From: Xiheimicrobium sp033763395
GTDB taxonomy: Bacteria > Myxococcota > Myxococcia > Myxococcales > Myxococcaceae
Length of the DNA: 64,000 nucleotides
Reading direction: 5' to 3'
Assembly: GCA_033763395.1 (NCBI GenBank)
Contig: JANRKQ010000110.1
Coordinates: 1-64,000, forward strand
Part shown: piece after piece, positions 27,982-38,694 of the stretch
Numbering within the stretch: the first letter of the stretch is position 1
Layout of the letters: every line of letters begins with the position of its first letter
Program-made: the position numbers and the translations under genes
Notes under the pieces: model-generated
Databases searched by the model: none
What the model was told of the DNA's origin: nothing
What the model saw: only the letters and a program-made list of their open reading frames with translations

Positions 27982-28739
27982 GGCGCGACCTTGACGAACT
28001 CCCGCACGAGCACCTTCGCGCCGTCGAGCTGCGGCGAGGCCGGGTTCGCCTTCACCGCCGCGTCGAGGGCCGCCGCCGTCACCGGCGCGTCCGACAGCAC
28101 CACGTAGACGCGCTCGGCGCCCACCGTCTCGTCGAGCTCGACGGTGCTCGACAGCTCGAGCCGCGCCGCGCCCGACACCGGCTCGGACTGGCCAGCGCCG
28201 AACGGGTGGTACACGCTGAAGCTGCCGGCGCCGTCGACGGACCCGACGAGCACGAACTTCGCCGCGCCCGGCGTCACCACGAAGCGCACCTTGTCCTTCG
28301 GCTTGAGCGCCGTGCCCGCCTTCACCGGGAAGGCCTGGCCCGCCTCGCGCTGCGCCACCAGCTCGAACGACGCGTCGCCCTTGATGCCGACGTACTCGTC
28401 GTCTTCCGTCTGCGTGCCCGGGCCCGCGGCGAAGGTGAGCGCGAGGGCCGCGGCCGTCGCCACGCCCAGCGCGGGAAGGACGAACTGCAGCTTGAAGCGC
28501 TCGAAGAAGCCCACCTTCGCAGACTGGAGCCGCGCCTCGACCTGCGGCAGCGTGCGCGCGAAGACGTACTGCTTGAACTTCTGGCTGTCTTCGTTGAGCT
28601 CGAGCCAGCGCTGCTTGCAGAAGCCGCAGTCGTCGAGGTGGGCCTTCGCCTCGTTCGCCTCGGTCGACGGCAGGGCCGCCAGCAGCAACAGGTCGATGGT
28701 CTCGCTCGACAGGTGCCCGCGCTCGTTGGTGATCGTCAT
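27978..28739 (-). CDS. Zinc-finger anti-sigma factor (membrane anchored)
   Basis: A 253-residue bitopic protein. I chose ATG at 28739 because it overlaps the sigma-factor stop (ATGA) and gives a complete ZAS domain. Its signature is HLDDCGFC (His-x3-Cys-x2-Cys) at about residues 35-42, which binds zinc in anti-sigma factors and holds the sigma factor. A membrane segment lies at about 90-110 (FVLPALGVATAAALALTFA). The external domain (about 115-253) is beta-rich (VRFVVTPGAAKFVLVGSVDG; AERVYVVLSDAPV) and probably senses an envelope signal. In this family release usually follows proteolysis or a conformational change. The gene is sandwiched between sigma and caspase genes. Confidence 0.88.
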   Translation of the reverse strand: MTITNERGHLSSETIDLLLLAALPSTEANEAKAHLDDCGFCKQRWLELNEDSQKFKQYVFARTLPQVEARLQSAKVGFFERFKLQFVLPALGVATAAALALTFAAGPGTQTEDDEYVGIKGDASFELVAQREAGQAFPVKAGTALKPKDKVRFVVTPGAAKFVLVGSVDGAGSFSVYHPFGAGQSEPVSGAARLELSSTVELDETVGAERVYVVLSDAPVTAAALDAAVKANPASPQLDGAKVLVREFVKVAP

Positions 28740-29260
28740 GACACGTCTCCCTCGCGGGCGAGGAACTTGCGGCTGCGCTCCTGGAACTCCTGGAGCCGGT
28801 TGATGACGGTGCGGCGCGAGATGCCCAGCGTCTGGGCCACCTGCTCCTGCTCGAGGCCGTCCACGTAGTAGAGCACCACCGTCTCGCGGAGCTTCTCGGG
28901 CGTGCGCTCGACGAGCTGCATGGCCAGGGTGCGGTCGAGCATCTTCGGCTCGAGCACCTCGCCCTCGCCTTCGGGCAGCTCGTCGGGCGCCGTCGGCTCG
29001 GCCTGCCGGCTGCGGTCGCGGATCTGGTTGAGGCAGAAGTTCGTCGAGATGCGGTAGATCCACGCGAGCGCCGCCGCGTCGTCGGGAGCCACCTCGATGT
29101 GTCGCATGACGCGCACGAAGACCTCCTGCGTGGCGTCTTCCGCGAGGGCGTCGTCCTTCAACAGACGACGACATCGCGAGTAGATCGCCGGACCGAATTT
29201 CCGGTACAGGTCACTGACCCGTCCTGTCGCTCCGACCCCGCTCGGCGGCACCGTGTGCAA
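28736..29260 (-). CDS. ECF-type RNA polymerase sigma factor
   Basis: A 174-residue sigma-70 family member with only regions 2 and 4. Region 2: LYRKFGPAIYSRCRRLLKD, DAEDATQEVF-like motif (AEDATQEVFVRVMRH) and WIYRISTNFCLNQIRDRSR. Region 4: LPEKLRE-type (TPEKLRETVVLYYVDG), LEQEQVAQTLGISRRTVINRL with the helix-turn-helix. The frame opens with TTG at 29260, but GTG at 29251 has better spacing (nine bases) from the GAAAGG ribosome site and may be the true start. It should direct transcription of its own operon and unknown targets, under control of the coupled anti-sigma factor. Confidence 0.92.
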   Translation of the reverse strand: MHTVPPSGVGATGRVSDLYRKFGPAIYSRCRRLLKDDALAEDATQEVFVRVMRHIEVAPDDAAALAWIYRISTNFCLNQIRDRSRQAEPTAPDELPEGEGEVLEPKMLDRTLAMQLVERTPEKLRETVVLYYVDGLEQEQVAQTLGISRRTVINRLQEFQERSRKFLAREGDVS

Positions 29261-29269
29261 CCTTTCTCG

Positions 29270-29284
29270 GCTGAATTTTTCAGC
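29270..29284. promoter_or_regulatory. Dyad GCTGAA-TTT-TTCAGC before the sigma-factor gene
   Basis: A perfect 6-bp inverted repeat with a 3-base spacer. It lies three bases beyond the GAAAGG ribosome site of the sigma gene on the leftward strand. It may be an operator or an RNA hairpin. The 235-bp divergent region 29261-29495 otherwise holds the unseen promoters of the sigma operon and purF. Confidence 0.3.
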
Positions 29285-29453
29285 TGCTGAGAACGACCCC
29301 TGAGCACCTCGACTTACACCGCCAACGGCCGGCGCCCCAACGGTCTTCGCGCTGGCGGACCGCCGTCGCGTTCGTTTTCAGCCTCGCCTCACAAGTCCAT
29401 GACATCGTTCGAGAAGTGCAAAGCCCGGCCGTCGGTGCAGGGCCGTTCAACCC

Positions 29454-29463
29454 CTCAATTGAG
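29454..29463. promoter_or_regulatory. Palindrome CTCAATTGAG upstream of purF
   Basis: An exact 10-bp palindrome, AT-rich at its centre, 32 bases before the purF start codon. It could be a repressor site or promoter element; I cannot assign a regulator. Confidence 0.3.
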
Positions 29464-29495
29464 CCGAATGCGCAAACCTGCTCAAAGCCCAGCCC

Positions 29496-30854
29496 ATGTG
29501 CGGCGTCTTCGGGATCTACGGCCATGAGGAAGCAGCGAACCTGACGTACCTGGGCCTGCACGCCCTGCAGCACCGCGGGCAGGAGTCGGCCGGCATCGTC
29601 ACCAGCGACGGTCAGAAGCTGCGCAGCTACCGCAGCATGGGCCTGGTGGCCGACGCCTTCACCGAGCCGATGCTCGAGCAGCTGCCGGGGACGCTCGCCA
29701 TCGGGCACGTGCGGTACTCGACGGCGGGCAGCAGTCACCTCAAGAACGCGCAGCCGCTCCAGGTCTCGTTCGCCGGCGGGCAGCTCGCGGTGGCGCACAA
29801 CGGCAACTTCGTCGACTCTGACACGACACGGCGCGGCCTCGAGGCCGAGGGCGCCATCTTCCAGTCCGATTCGGACACCGAGAACATCATTCACCACATC
29901 GCCCGCTCGAAGGCGCCCACGCTCGAGGCAAAGGTCATCGAGGCGCTGCGGCGCACCAGCGGCGCGTTCTCGCTCCTCTTCCTCTCGGACACCCAGCTCA
30001 TCGGCGCGAGGGATCCCATCGGGTTCCGGCCGCTGGTGCTGGGCCGCCTCAAGGAGGCCTACGTGCTGGCGAGCGAGACGACCGCGCTCGACCTCATCGA
30101 GGCCGAGTTCATTCGCGAGATCGAGCCGGGCGAGCTGGTGGTGATCGACGCCAACGGCCTGCGCTCGTCGTTCCCCTTCGAGAAGGCGGCGCCGGGCCGC
30201 TGCGTCTTCGAGCTCGTCTACTTCGCCCGGCCCGACTCGAAGGTGTTCGGCGAGTCCGTCTTCCAGGTGCGCAAGAAGCTGGGCGCGCAGCTCGCCAAGG
30301 AGCAGCCCGTCGAGGCCGACGTCGTCATCGCCGTGCCCGACTCGGGAGTGCCGGCGGCCATCGGCTACGCCGAGCAGGCGAAGCTGCCGTACGACGTGGG
30401 CCTCATTCGCAGCCACTACATCGGCCGCACCTTCATCGAGCCGCAGCAGTCGATTCGGCACTTCGGGGTGAAGCTGAAGCTGGCGCCGGTGCGCTCGACG
30501 CTCGAGGGCAAGCGCGTGGTGGTGGTCGACGACTCCATCGTGCGCGGCACCACCTCGCGGAAGATCGTCAAGATGCTCAAGGACGCGGGCGCGAAGGAGG
30601 TGCACCTGCGCATCTCGAGCCCGCCCACCTCGTGGCCCTGCTACTACGGCATCGACACGCCGAGCCGCAAAGAGCTGATCGCCGCGTCGCACACCACCGA
30701 CGAGATCGCCCGCTACGTGACGGCCGACTCGCTCGCCTACCTCACCGAGCAGGGCCTGGTGACGGCAGCCGGTGACTCGACGGGGCGCTCGTTCTGCACC
30801 GCCTGCTTCACCGGAAAGTACCGCACGCCCCTGGTGGCCGGCCTGACTCCGTGA
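29496..30854 (+). CDS. purF: Amidophosphoribosyltransferase PurF
   Basis: A 452-residue enzyme that transfers the amide nitrogen of glutamine to PRPP, the first committed step of purine synthesis. It begins MCGVFGIYG, so processing of Met exposes the catalytic Cys; this fixes the start although no Shine-Dalgarno site is obvious. The N-terminal glutaminase domain has LHALQHRGQESAGI, HVRYSTAG and VAHNGNFVD. The PRPP loop is VVVVDDSIVRGTTS. Cysteines in GRCVFELVYFARPDS, TSWPCYYGID and RSFCTACFTGKY match the four ligands of the 4Fe-4S cluster of the Bacillus-type enzyme. It is transcribed away from the sigma operon. Confidence 0.98.
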   Translation: MCGVFGIYGHEEAANLTYLGLHALQHRGQESAGIVTSDGQKLRSYRSMGLVADAFTEPMLEQLPGTLAIGHVRYSTAGSSHLKNAQPLQVSFAGGQLAVAHNGNFVDSDTTRRGLEAEGAIFQSDSDTENIIHHIARSKAPTLEAKVIEALRRTSGAFSLLFLSDTQLIGARDPIGFRPLVLGRLKEAYVLASETTALDLIEAEFIREIEPGELVVIDANGLRSSFPFEKAAPGRCVFELVYFARPDSKVFGESVFQVRKKLGAQLAKEQPVEADVVIAVPDSGVPAAIGYAEQAKLPYDVGLIRSHYIGRTFIEPQQSIRHFGVKLKLAPVRSTLEGKRVVVVDDSIVRGTTSRKIVKMLKDAGAKEVHLRISSPPTSWPCYYGIDTPSRKELIAASHTTDEIARYVTADSLAYLTEQGLVTAAGDSTGRSFCTACFTGKYRTPLVAGLTP

Positions 30855-30978
30855 CGTCGTCGGTGGTCGTCGGCGCCGGGCCTTCGCCGTCGATGACGTC
30901 GTTCACGCGCTGACGCTCGCGACGGCTGGCCTCGACCCGCTCATCGCAAGGCTGGTGGCAACCGGGGCGGACTGACGG

Positions 30979-32253
30979 TCAACGGGCCCCGGCCACCTGG
31001 AGGCGCGGGAGCTGGCCCTGAGGGCTCCGCTCGTCGGCGTCGCACGGCACCCGGATCGTGAAGGTGGTGCCGCGGCCGACTTCGGACACGACGTCGATGC
31101 GGCCGCCCAGCCGGTCGACCACCATCGCGCAGACCGACAGGCCCAGCCCGGTGCCGATGCCGACGGGCTTGGTGGTGAAGAACGGCTCGAAGATGCGCGA
31201 GCGGGCGCTCTGGGGAATGCCGCACCCCGTGTCCGACACCTCGAGCACCGCGACGTCGCCCTCGGTGCGCGTCGACACGGTGATGGTGTGGCGCTGCCCC
31301 GTCACCGGCCGGGCCTCGATGGCATGCATCGCGTTCACCAGCAGGTTCAGCATCACCTGGTGCAGCTTCTGGCGCGGCGCCAGCTCGACGCGCGCCAGCT
31401 TCAGCTCCTTCACCAGCGTCGCCTTCGACGACAGCTCCCGCTCGGTGAGCACGAGGGTGCAGCGCGCCACCTCGGCGAGATCGACCGGCTCGAACGTGTC
31501 CGGGTCCTGGCGGGCGAACGTCTTGAGCTCCTGCACGATGGCGCGCACGCGGCTCCCGCCCTGCACGGTCTCGTCGAGGAGCGGCTTCACGTCGGCCATC
31601 AGCGCGTCGATGCCCAGGGTGCGGTCGAGGGCGGCGCCGGTCTCGGGGCTCACCCGGTAGGCCTGCACCACGCGCGAGAGATCGTTCACGTAGGCCCGCA
31701 GGCTCTCGAGGTTCGACAAGATGAACGAGAGCGGGTTGTTGACCTCGTGGGCTACGCCGGCCGCCACCTGCCCCACCGCCGCGAGCTTCTCGGCCTGGGC
31801 CACCTGGGTGAGGAGCTGCCGCTCGCGCTCGGCGTTCGCCAGCCGCAAGAGGTTTCGCACGCGCGCCGACAGCATGCGCCGCGAGATGGGCTTGTGCAGG
31901 TACTCGTCTCCGCCCGCGTCGAGGCCGAGCAGGGTCCGCTCGGTGTCGGCCTGGTCGGCGGTGAGGAAGACGATGGGCATGCGGCTGAAGCGGGGCTGGG
32001 CGCGCACGCGGCGACAGACCTCGATGCCGTCGAGGCCCGGCATGCGCACGTCGAGGAGCAGCAGGTCGATCGAGCGCCTGGCCAGGGTCTCGAGGCCCTC
32101 TTCCCCCGACGACGCGCACACCACCTCGTAGCCCTCGAGGGTGAGCGAGGCCGAGACGAGCTTCAGGTTGTTCGGGTCGTCGTCGACCACGAGGACGACC
32201 GGCTTCTGCGAGGCCTGAGCGCTGGGCGGCGGCCCGTCGTAGCGACCCTTCAC
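30979..32253 (-). CDS. Receiver-histidine kinase protein
   Basis: A 424-residue cytoplasmic signalling protein. The GTG start at 32253 overlaps the stop of the upstream kinase gene (GTGA). An N-terminal receiver domain (about 18-135) has acidic triad VVDDDP, phosphoacceptor Asp68 in LLLLDVRMPGLDG, VFLTAD and YLHKPIS. A dimerisation/phosphoacceptor domain follows with His169 in AGVAHEVNNPLSFILSNLE (HisKA, ntrB-like type). The HATPase has QVMLNLLVNAMHAI (N box), VSDTGCGIP (G1), FEPFFTTK and GTGLGLSVC (G2). All catalytic motifs are intact. Receiver-first kinases usually take phosphate from a partner, here probably the kinase encoded just upstream. Confidence 0.93.
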   Translation of the reverse strand: MKGRYDGPPPSAQASQKPVVLVVDDDPNNLKLVSASLTLEGYEVVCASSGEEGLETLARRSIDLLLLDVRMPGLDGIEVCRRVRAQPRFSRMPIVFLTADQADTERTLLGLDAGGDEYLHKPISRRMLSARVRNLLRLANAERERQLLTQVAQAEKLAAVGQVAAGVAHEVNNPLSFILSNLESLRAYVNDLSRVVQAYRVSPETGAALDRTLGIDALMADVKPLLDETVQGGSRVRAIVQELKTFARQDPDTFEPVDLAEVARCTLVLTERELSSKATLVKELKLARVELAPRQKLHQVMLNLLVNAMHAIEARPVTGQRHTITVSTRTEGDVAVLEVSDTGCGIPQSARSRIFEPFFTTKPVGIGTGLGLSVCAMVVDRLGGRIDVVSEVGRGTTFTIRVPCDADERSPQGQLPRLQVAGAR

Positions 32254-33674
32254 GCGGCGCTCCTCAGCGGCTCCGAGGCGGCCGCGCGACGCACGCGGGC
32301 GGCGAGCTCGGACGGTGGCAGCGAACCCTTGACGAAGATCTGCGCGTCGGCTCCGAGCAGCCGCTCCCGCTCCACGCCCTGGGGGTTGGTGGCCGAGAAG
32401 ACGAGCACCGGCACGCGCGCGCCGCCGGGCAGCGCCCGCAGCTTCTGCAGCAGCTCGTAGCCGTCGAGCTCGGGCATCATGAGGTCGAGCACCACCACGT
32501 CGGGCACCCGCGCCATGATGGCCTCGAGCGCGCGCTGCCCGTTCGAGGCCTGGCGCACGGCGATGCCCTGTGACTCGAGCACCCGGGTGAGCATCACGCG
32601 GGTGGCGTCGTCGTATTCGGCCACCACCACGTCGAGGCGCGGCGTCGCGGGCTCGAGGGGGGCCACCACGCCGCTCACGGCGGGCACGGGGAAGCGCACC
32701 ACGAAGCAGGTGCCCGTCGTCGCGCTGGCGTCGAGCTCGACCGAGCCACCCATCGCCTGGCTCCACCGCTTCACCAGCGCGAGGCCGAGGCCCGTGCCGG
32801 CGTGCTGCCGAGAGGTCGACGAGTCGGCCTGCTGGAAGGGCTCGAAGAGGGTCTCGCGCTGCGCGAGCGGAATGCCCTCACCGGTGTCGCGCACCTCGAG
32901 CCGGCACCAGACGCCCTCGCGACGCGCCGTCACCTCGACCCGGCCGCGGCGCGGCGTGAACTTGATGGCGTTGCCGACGAGGTTCAGGAGCACCTGCTTC
33001 ACCCGCATCGGGTCTCCCAGGGCCTTGAGGCCGGGCTCGCAGTCGGCCGAGAGGAGGAGCTCCTTCTTCCGGGCGAGCCCGTCGACGAGTGAGACGACTT
33101 CGTCGACCACCTCGCCGACGGGCACCGGCTCGCGGCTGAACGTCAGCTTGCCGGCGTCGGCCTTCGAGTAGTCGAGCACGTCGGTGATGAGCGTCATCAG
33201 GTGCTGCGCGGCCGCGCGCGCGTCACCGAGGTACTCCATCTGGGTCGCGTTGATGGGGCCGGCGGACCCGTCGCTCACGAGCTCGGTGAAGCCGATGATC
33301 GCGTGGAGCGGCGTGCGCAGCTCGTGGGACACGGTCGCCAGGAACGACGAGCGGCTCGCGCGGGCCTGCTCGACGGCCTCCTCGAGCGTCGCCGCGCACG
33401 CCTTCCACGACTCGACGCGGCCCCGCTCGGCCGTCAGCTCGGACTCGAGGGCCTCGAGGCGCTGCGTCGCCGTGGCGAGCGTCTGCTGGCGTTCGGCCAC
33501 CTCGGCGGCGTGCTCGTCGCGCTGCTGGGCGAGGTGCGACTCGGCCCGGCCGAGAGCGATGGCCGCGAGCCCCATGACGCCGAGGGCCGTCAGGAGCGCT
33601 GGGGTAGAGCCGAGGTGCGACATCGCCCAGATGAGCGGTGCGCCTCCCACCACGCTGGCCCAGGCCCCTCGCAT
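32250..33674 (-). CDS. Membrane-bound hybrid histidine kinase with C-terminal receiver
   Basis: A 474-residue protein. Two hydrophobic stretches near the N-terminus (about 5-18 and 22-42) form a short membrane anchor without a periplasmic sensor domain; a coiled coil (about 45-105, AEVAERQQTLATATQRLEAL) follows. HisKA: FLATVSHELRTPLHAIIGF with His117. HATPase: QVLLNLVGNAIKFTPR, VRDTGEGIP, FEPFQQAD and GTGLGLALV. The receiver (about 345-465) has phosphoacceptor Asp in VVVLDLMMPELDGYELL and Lys in IFVKGSLPPSE; its acidic pocket reads VVAEYDDAT, a slightly unusual form. The gene is coupled to the downstream receiver-kinase gene, suggesting one phosphorelay. Confidence 0.92.
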   Translation of the reverse strand: MRGAWASVVGGAPLIWAMSHLGSTPALLTALGVMGLAAIALGRAESHLAQQRDEHAAEVAERQQTLATATQRLEALESELTAERGRVESWKACAATLEEAVEQARASRSSFLATVSHELRTPLHAIIGFTELVSDGSAGPINATQMEYLGDARAAAQHLMTLITDVLDYSKADAGKLTFSREPVPVGEVVDEVVSLVDGLARKKELLLSADCEPGLKALGDPMRVKQVLLNLVGNAIKFTPRRGRVEVTARREGVWCRLEVRDTGEGIPLAQRETLFEPFQQADSSTSRQHAGTGLGLALVKRWSQAMGGSVELDASATTGTCFVVRFPVPAVSGVVAPLEPATPRLDVVVAEYDDATRVMLTRVLESQGIAVRQASNGQRALEAIMARVPDVVVLDLMMPELDGYELLQKLRALPGGARVPVLVFSATNPQGVERERLLGADAQIFVKGSLPPSELAARVRRAAASEPLRSAA

Positions 33675-33875
33675 GAGCCCCGCTTCAGCATGCGCGGTGC
33701 CAGCCCTGCGGGTGCGGAAGACCTCGCCCCCGGGTGGGTCACCGCGGGCCGCCGGGTGCCAGGCGACCCCAGGCGATGCCCAGAACGGCCGGGGCCAGCG
33801 CGACCTCGGCGGGGCACGACGCCGTCGGGGCGGGCGCTCACCCGGCGGCAGCTGCCTCGTGAGGCCCTTCGGACG

Positions 33876-36635
<2,760 letters not shown>

Positions 36636-36769
36636 GTCGTGGTGGCCGCGCCGGGAAGGCCGTTTTCGGCGGCGGGCGGCGAAACCACTTCACCTACCTG
36701 CGCGACGGGCCTGTTGCAACGAGTCTCGGGGGCCGCGCAGTCGCGAAATTGAACAACAAAATCGTTGGT

Positions 36770-37504
36770 TTACTGAGCGCCGAGCGCGCAGCAGCCCGCG
36801 CCCCCATCGGCCAGACAGCAAGGCGAATGAGTCCCGATGCAGAAGCGATCGAGGGGGAACCGGCACTGCCCGCCGTCGAGCACGAGAAACCCTCCGTCCT
36901 GGTCGCCGAAAGCACACAGGCTGTCGAGGCAGGCGAAGACGTTGCAGCAGTCGGCGCTCGTCGAACAGGGGTCGCCCAGGCTGCGGCAAGCAACGACCGC
37001 CCCACCTCCGGCGGCCCCACCGGAGGCTCCACCGCCCGAGCCACCCGCCGTCGCACCGCCACCCGCCGTCGCACCGCCACCGGCCGTCGCACCGCCACCG
37101 GCCGTCGCACCGCCACCGGCCGTCGCACCCCCACCCGCCGTCGCACCGCCGCCCGCCGTCGCAGCGCCACCCGCCGTCGCAACGCCACCCGCCGTCGCAG
37201 CGCCACCCGCCGTCGCAACGCCACCCGCCGTCGCAGCGCCACCCGCCGTCGCAACGCCACCCGCCGTCGCAGCGCCACCCGCCGTCGCAGCGCCACCCGC
37301 CGTCGCAGCGCCACCGGCAACCGGATTGCCAGCCCCAGCGCCACCCGCACCGGAACCGCCTTCAACGGCATCGCTGAGATCTTGGAGAGGCCCGTCGTAC
37401 CGGCCGCAATTGCACCCGCCGTTGGCGACCAGGAGGAGCGCGATGATGACGGCTCCACGCACCAGTCGTCGCCCGGAAACCACTTCGAACGACTCGTTCC
37501 TCAT
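36770..37504 (-). CDS. Lipoprotein with hexapeptide repeats and Cys-rich C-terminus
   Basis: A 244-residue exported protein of unknown function. The N-terminal signal (RRLVRGAVIIALLLVANGGC) ends with a Cys that is probably lipidated, though NGGC is not a strict lipobox. Residues about 65-155 are fifteen copies of a hexapeptide GG(A/V/G)ATA, encoded by the 18-bp tandem array. The C-terminal 75 residues hold about a dozen Cys (GDPCSTSADCCNVFACLDSLC; PCCLADGG; AGCC), probably a disulfide-rich surface module like others in this window. The repeat stalk likely spaces this module from the membrane. Upstream, a small membrane-protein gene is co-oriented. Confidence 0.8.
   Translation of the reverse strand: MRNESFEVVSGRRLVRGAVIIALLLVANGGCNCGRYDGPLQDLSDAVEGGSGAGGAGAGNPVAGGAATAGGAATAGGAATAGGVATAGGAATAGGVATAGGAATAGGVATAGGAATAGGGATAGGGATAGGGATAGGGATAGGGATAGGGATAGGSGGGASGGAAGGGAVVACRSLGDPCSTSADCCNVFACLDSLCAFGDQDGGFLVLDGGQCRFPLDRFCIGTHSPCCLADGGAGCCALGAQ
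37041..37310. repeat. 18-bp tandem repeat, 15 units
   Basis: Fifteen uninterrupted 18-bp units, consensus CCACC(C/G)GCCGTCGCA(C/G/A)CG, differing at two positions only. It lies inside the lipoprotein gene and keeps the frame, encoding GG(A/V/G)ATA on the leftward strand. Such arrays change length by slippage or recombination, which would lengthen or shorten the protein stalk by six residues at a time without a frameshift. Confidence 0.95.
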
Positions 37505-37579
37505 GACGTCATCATGTCACCGCGGCGCCATCATTCGCGAGCGCCCCCAGTACGGAATCCCCACACCCGTGAAGATCGA

Positions 37580-38032
37580 TCAGAATCGTCCCTGCACGAC
37601 GAGCGCCGCGCCGTGAGGAGAGACGGTTGGCGTCACTGCGATCGGGGCACGCTGGAGGCCTTCGACGAGAAGCCAGACGAGCGAGGTCGCGACCAGCACG
37701 CTCCCTGCAATGAGCAGCGTGTTGCCGAGCATCGTCTCGATGGTACCGCGCTGGTGGAGCCGGCGGCCGCAATCGAGGAGCCCCGCAGGAGAAGCGTTCG
37801 TTCCGCAAGACGCAGGGAGGCTCGTCGTTCTGGGACTTTCCTTTGCGATGGCCACCAACGTCTTGAGCTCCCCCAGGGACGCCTCGGACGCGAGGAGCTG
37901 TGAAACCCCCAGCCCCATGGCTGCAAGTCCAACGGTGCCCACCACGATGGGCTCGACGTTCAACACGTTCGGTGGAGCGGCCTGAGGCGTCGCTCCCGAC
38001 AGCACGGCCACTGCAAGCAAGAGCCCTGACAC
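37580..38032 (-). CDS. Small hypothetical membrane protein
   Basis: About 150 residues if GTG at 38032 is the start. It begins with a hydrophobic export-like segment (SGLLLAVAVLSGATPQA) and has two further membrane segments (VVGTVGLAAMGLGVSQLL; NTLLIAGSVLVATSLVWLLV) with two Cys in the loop between (ASCGTNASPAGLLDCG). Codon use is looser than in neighbouring genes (AGA, AGT, CTT and TCT appear), which may mean a recent or weakly expressed gene. It lies about 50 bases after the TerB-like gene. I do not recognise a family. Confidence 0.55.
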   Translation of the reverse strand: MSGLLLAVAVLSGATPQAAPPNVLNVEPIVVGTVGLAAMGLGVSQLLASEASLGELKTLVAIAKESPRTTSLPASCGTNASPAGLLDCGRRLHQRGTIETMLGNTLLIAGSVLVATSLVWLLVEGLQRAPIAVTPTVSPHGAALVVQGRF

Positions 38033-38079
38033 AGCCGCCAGCCTAGCGCGAATGCTCCGGGGCTCCAGCCGGGCGTTCG

Positions 38080-38652
38080 TCAGCCGTGGGCGAAAGCCTG
38101 CTCGAGCTTCTCGAGCACGCGCTTCTCGGCGGCCGACACGGCGAAGCCCGCGCCCAGGAGTCCACCGGAGGCCTCGGCCACCAGGCGCGCCCGGCCGAGC
38201 ACCTCGTTCTTGAGCAGCTCGCGGTCCTCGGGCTTCATCTTCTTCACCAGCTCGCCCACGTAGTCGGCCCACAGCTGATGCCACGAGAGCTCGGGCTTCT
38301 CGTCGAGCCACCTCGCCAGGAGCAGCGCGCCTTCGGTGCCGCTCCCGATGCCGACGTTCTCGGCCTGCTGGAGGACGACGCGGCGCTCCTTGTCGTCGAC
38401 CTTCCCGTCGGCCCAGGCGACCTCGACGAGCGGGAACATCGACATCACCATCACGGCCGCGCCGCCCAGCTTGAGGTTCGCCAGGGCGTCCAGCACTGCG
38501 GGGTTGCTGATGCCGGTGAGGCGGGTGATCTCCTCTTTCGTCGCAGCGCGGGTCTGCTGGTCCTTCAGCTTCTGCAGGGCAGCCTCGTTCTGCTGCTTGA
38601 AGAACTGATCTTCGAGGGCTTTGCGGCGATCGTCGAACGCGTCGGAAGACAT
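38080..38652 (-). CDS. TerB-like protein
   Basis: A 190-residue cytoplasmic protein. I chose ATG at 38652 (MSSDAFDDRR) because AAGG lies six bases upstream; an in-frame TTG 36 bases earlier is less likely. The N-terminal 60 residues are helical and charged. The core, about 75-190, has the TerB signature MFPLVEVAWADGKVDDKERRVVLQQAENVGI (Asp-Gly followed by Asp and Glu, a metal-binding-type pattern). TerB domains occur in tellurite-resistance and envelope-stress modules; the role here is unknown. It stands 42 bases after the degenerate AAA gene. Confidence 0.8.
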   Translation of the reverse strand: MSSDAFDDRRKALEDQFFKQQNEAALQKLKDQQTRAATKEEITRLTGISNPAVLDALANLKLGGAAVMVMSMFPLVEVAWADGKVDDKERRVVLQQAENVGIGSGTEGALLLARWLDEKPELSWHQLWADYVGELVKKMKPEDRELLKNEVLGRARLVAEASGGLLGAGFAVSAAEKRVLEKLEQAFAHG

Positions 38653-38694
38653 GGAGGGCCTTTTTTCAAACGCCGTGGGGCGATTCAAGGCTCG

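Noticed and set aside
36636..36769. A gyrA promoter with TTGCAA and TAGGTG
   Set aside because: The -10 matches only two of six positions, too weak to report.
37041..37310. Tandem array as a CRISPR
   Set aside because: Units are contiguous with no spacers, only 18 bp long, and encode a regular hexapeptide; no cas genes are near.
36749..37903. A plus-strand frame with Arg/Thr repeats over the 18-bp array
   Set aside because: The lipoprotein frame on the other strand has a signal peptide and a Cys-rich end, while this frame is a reading of the repeat in the wrong register.
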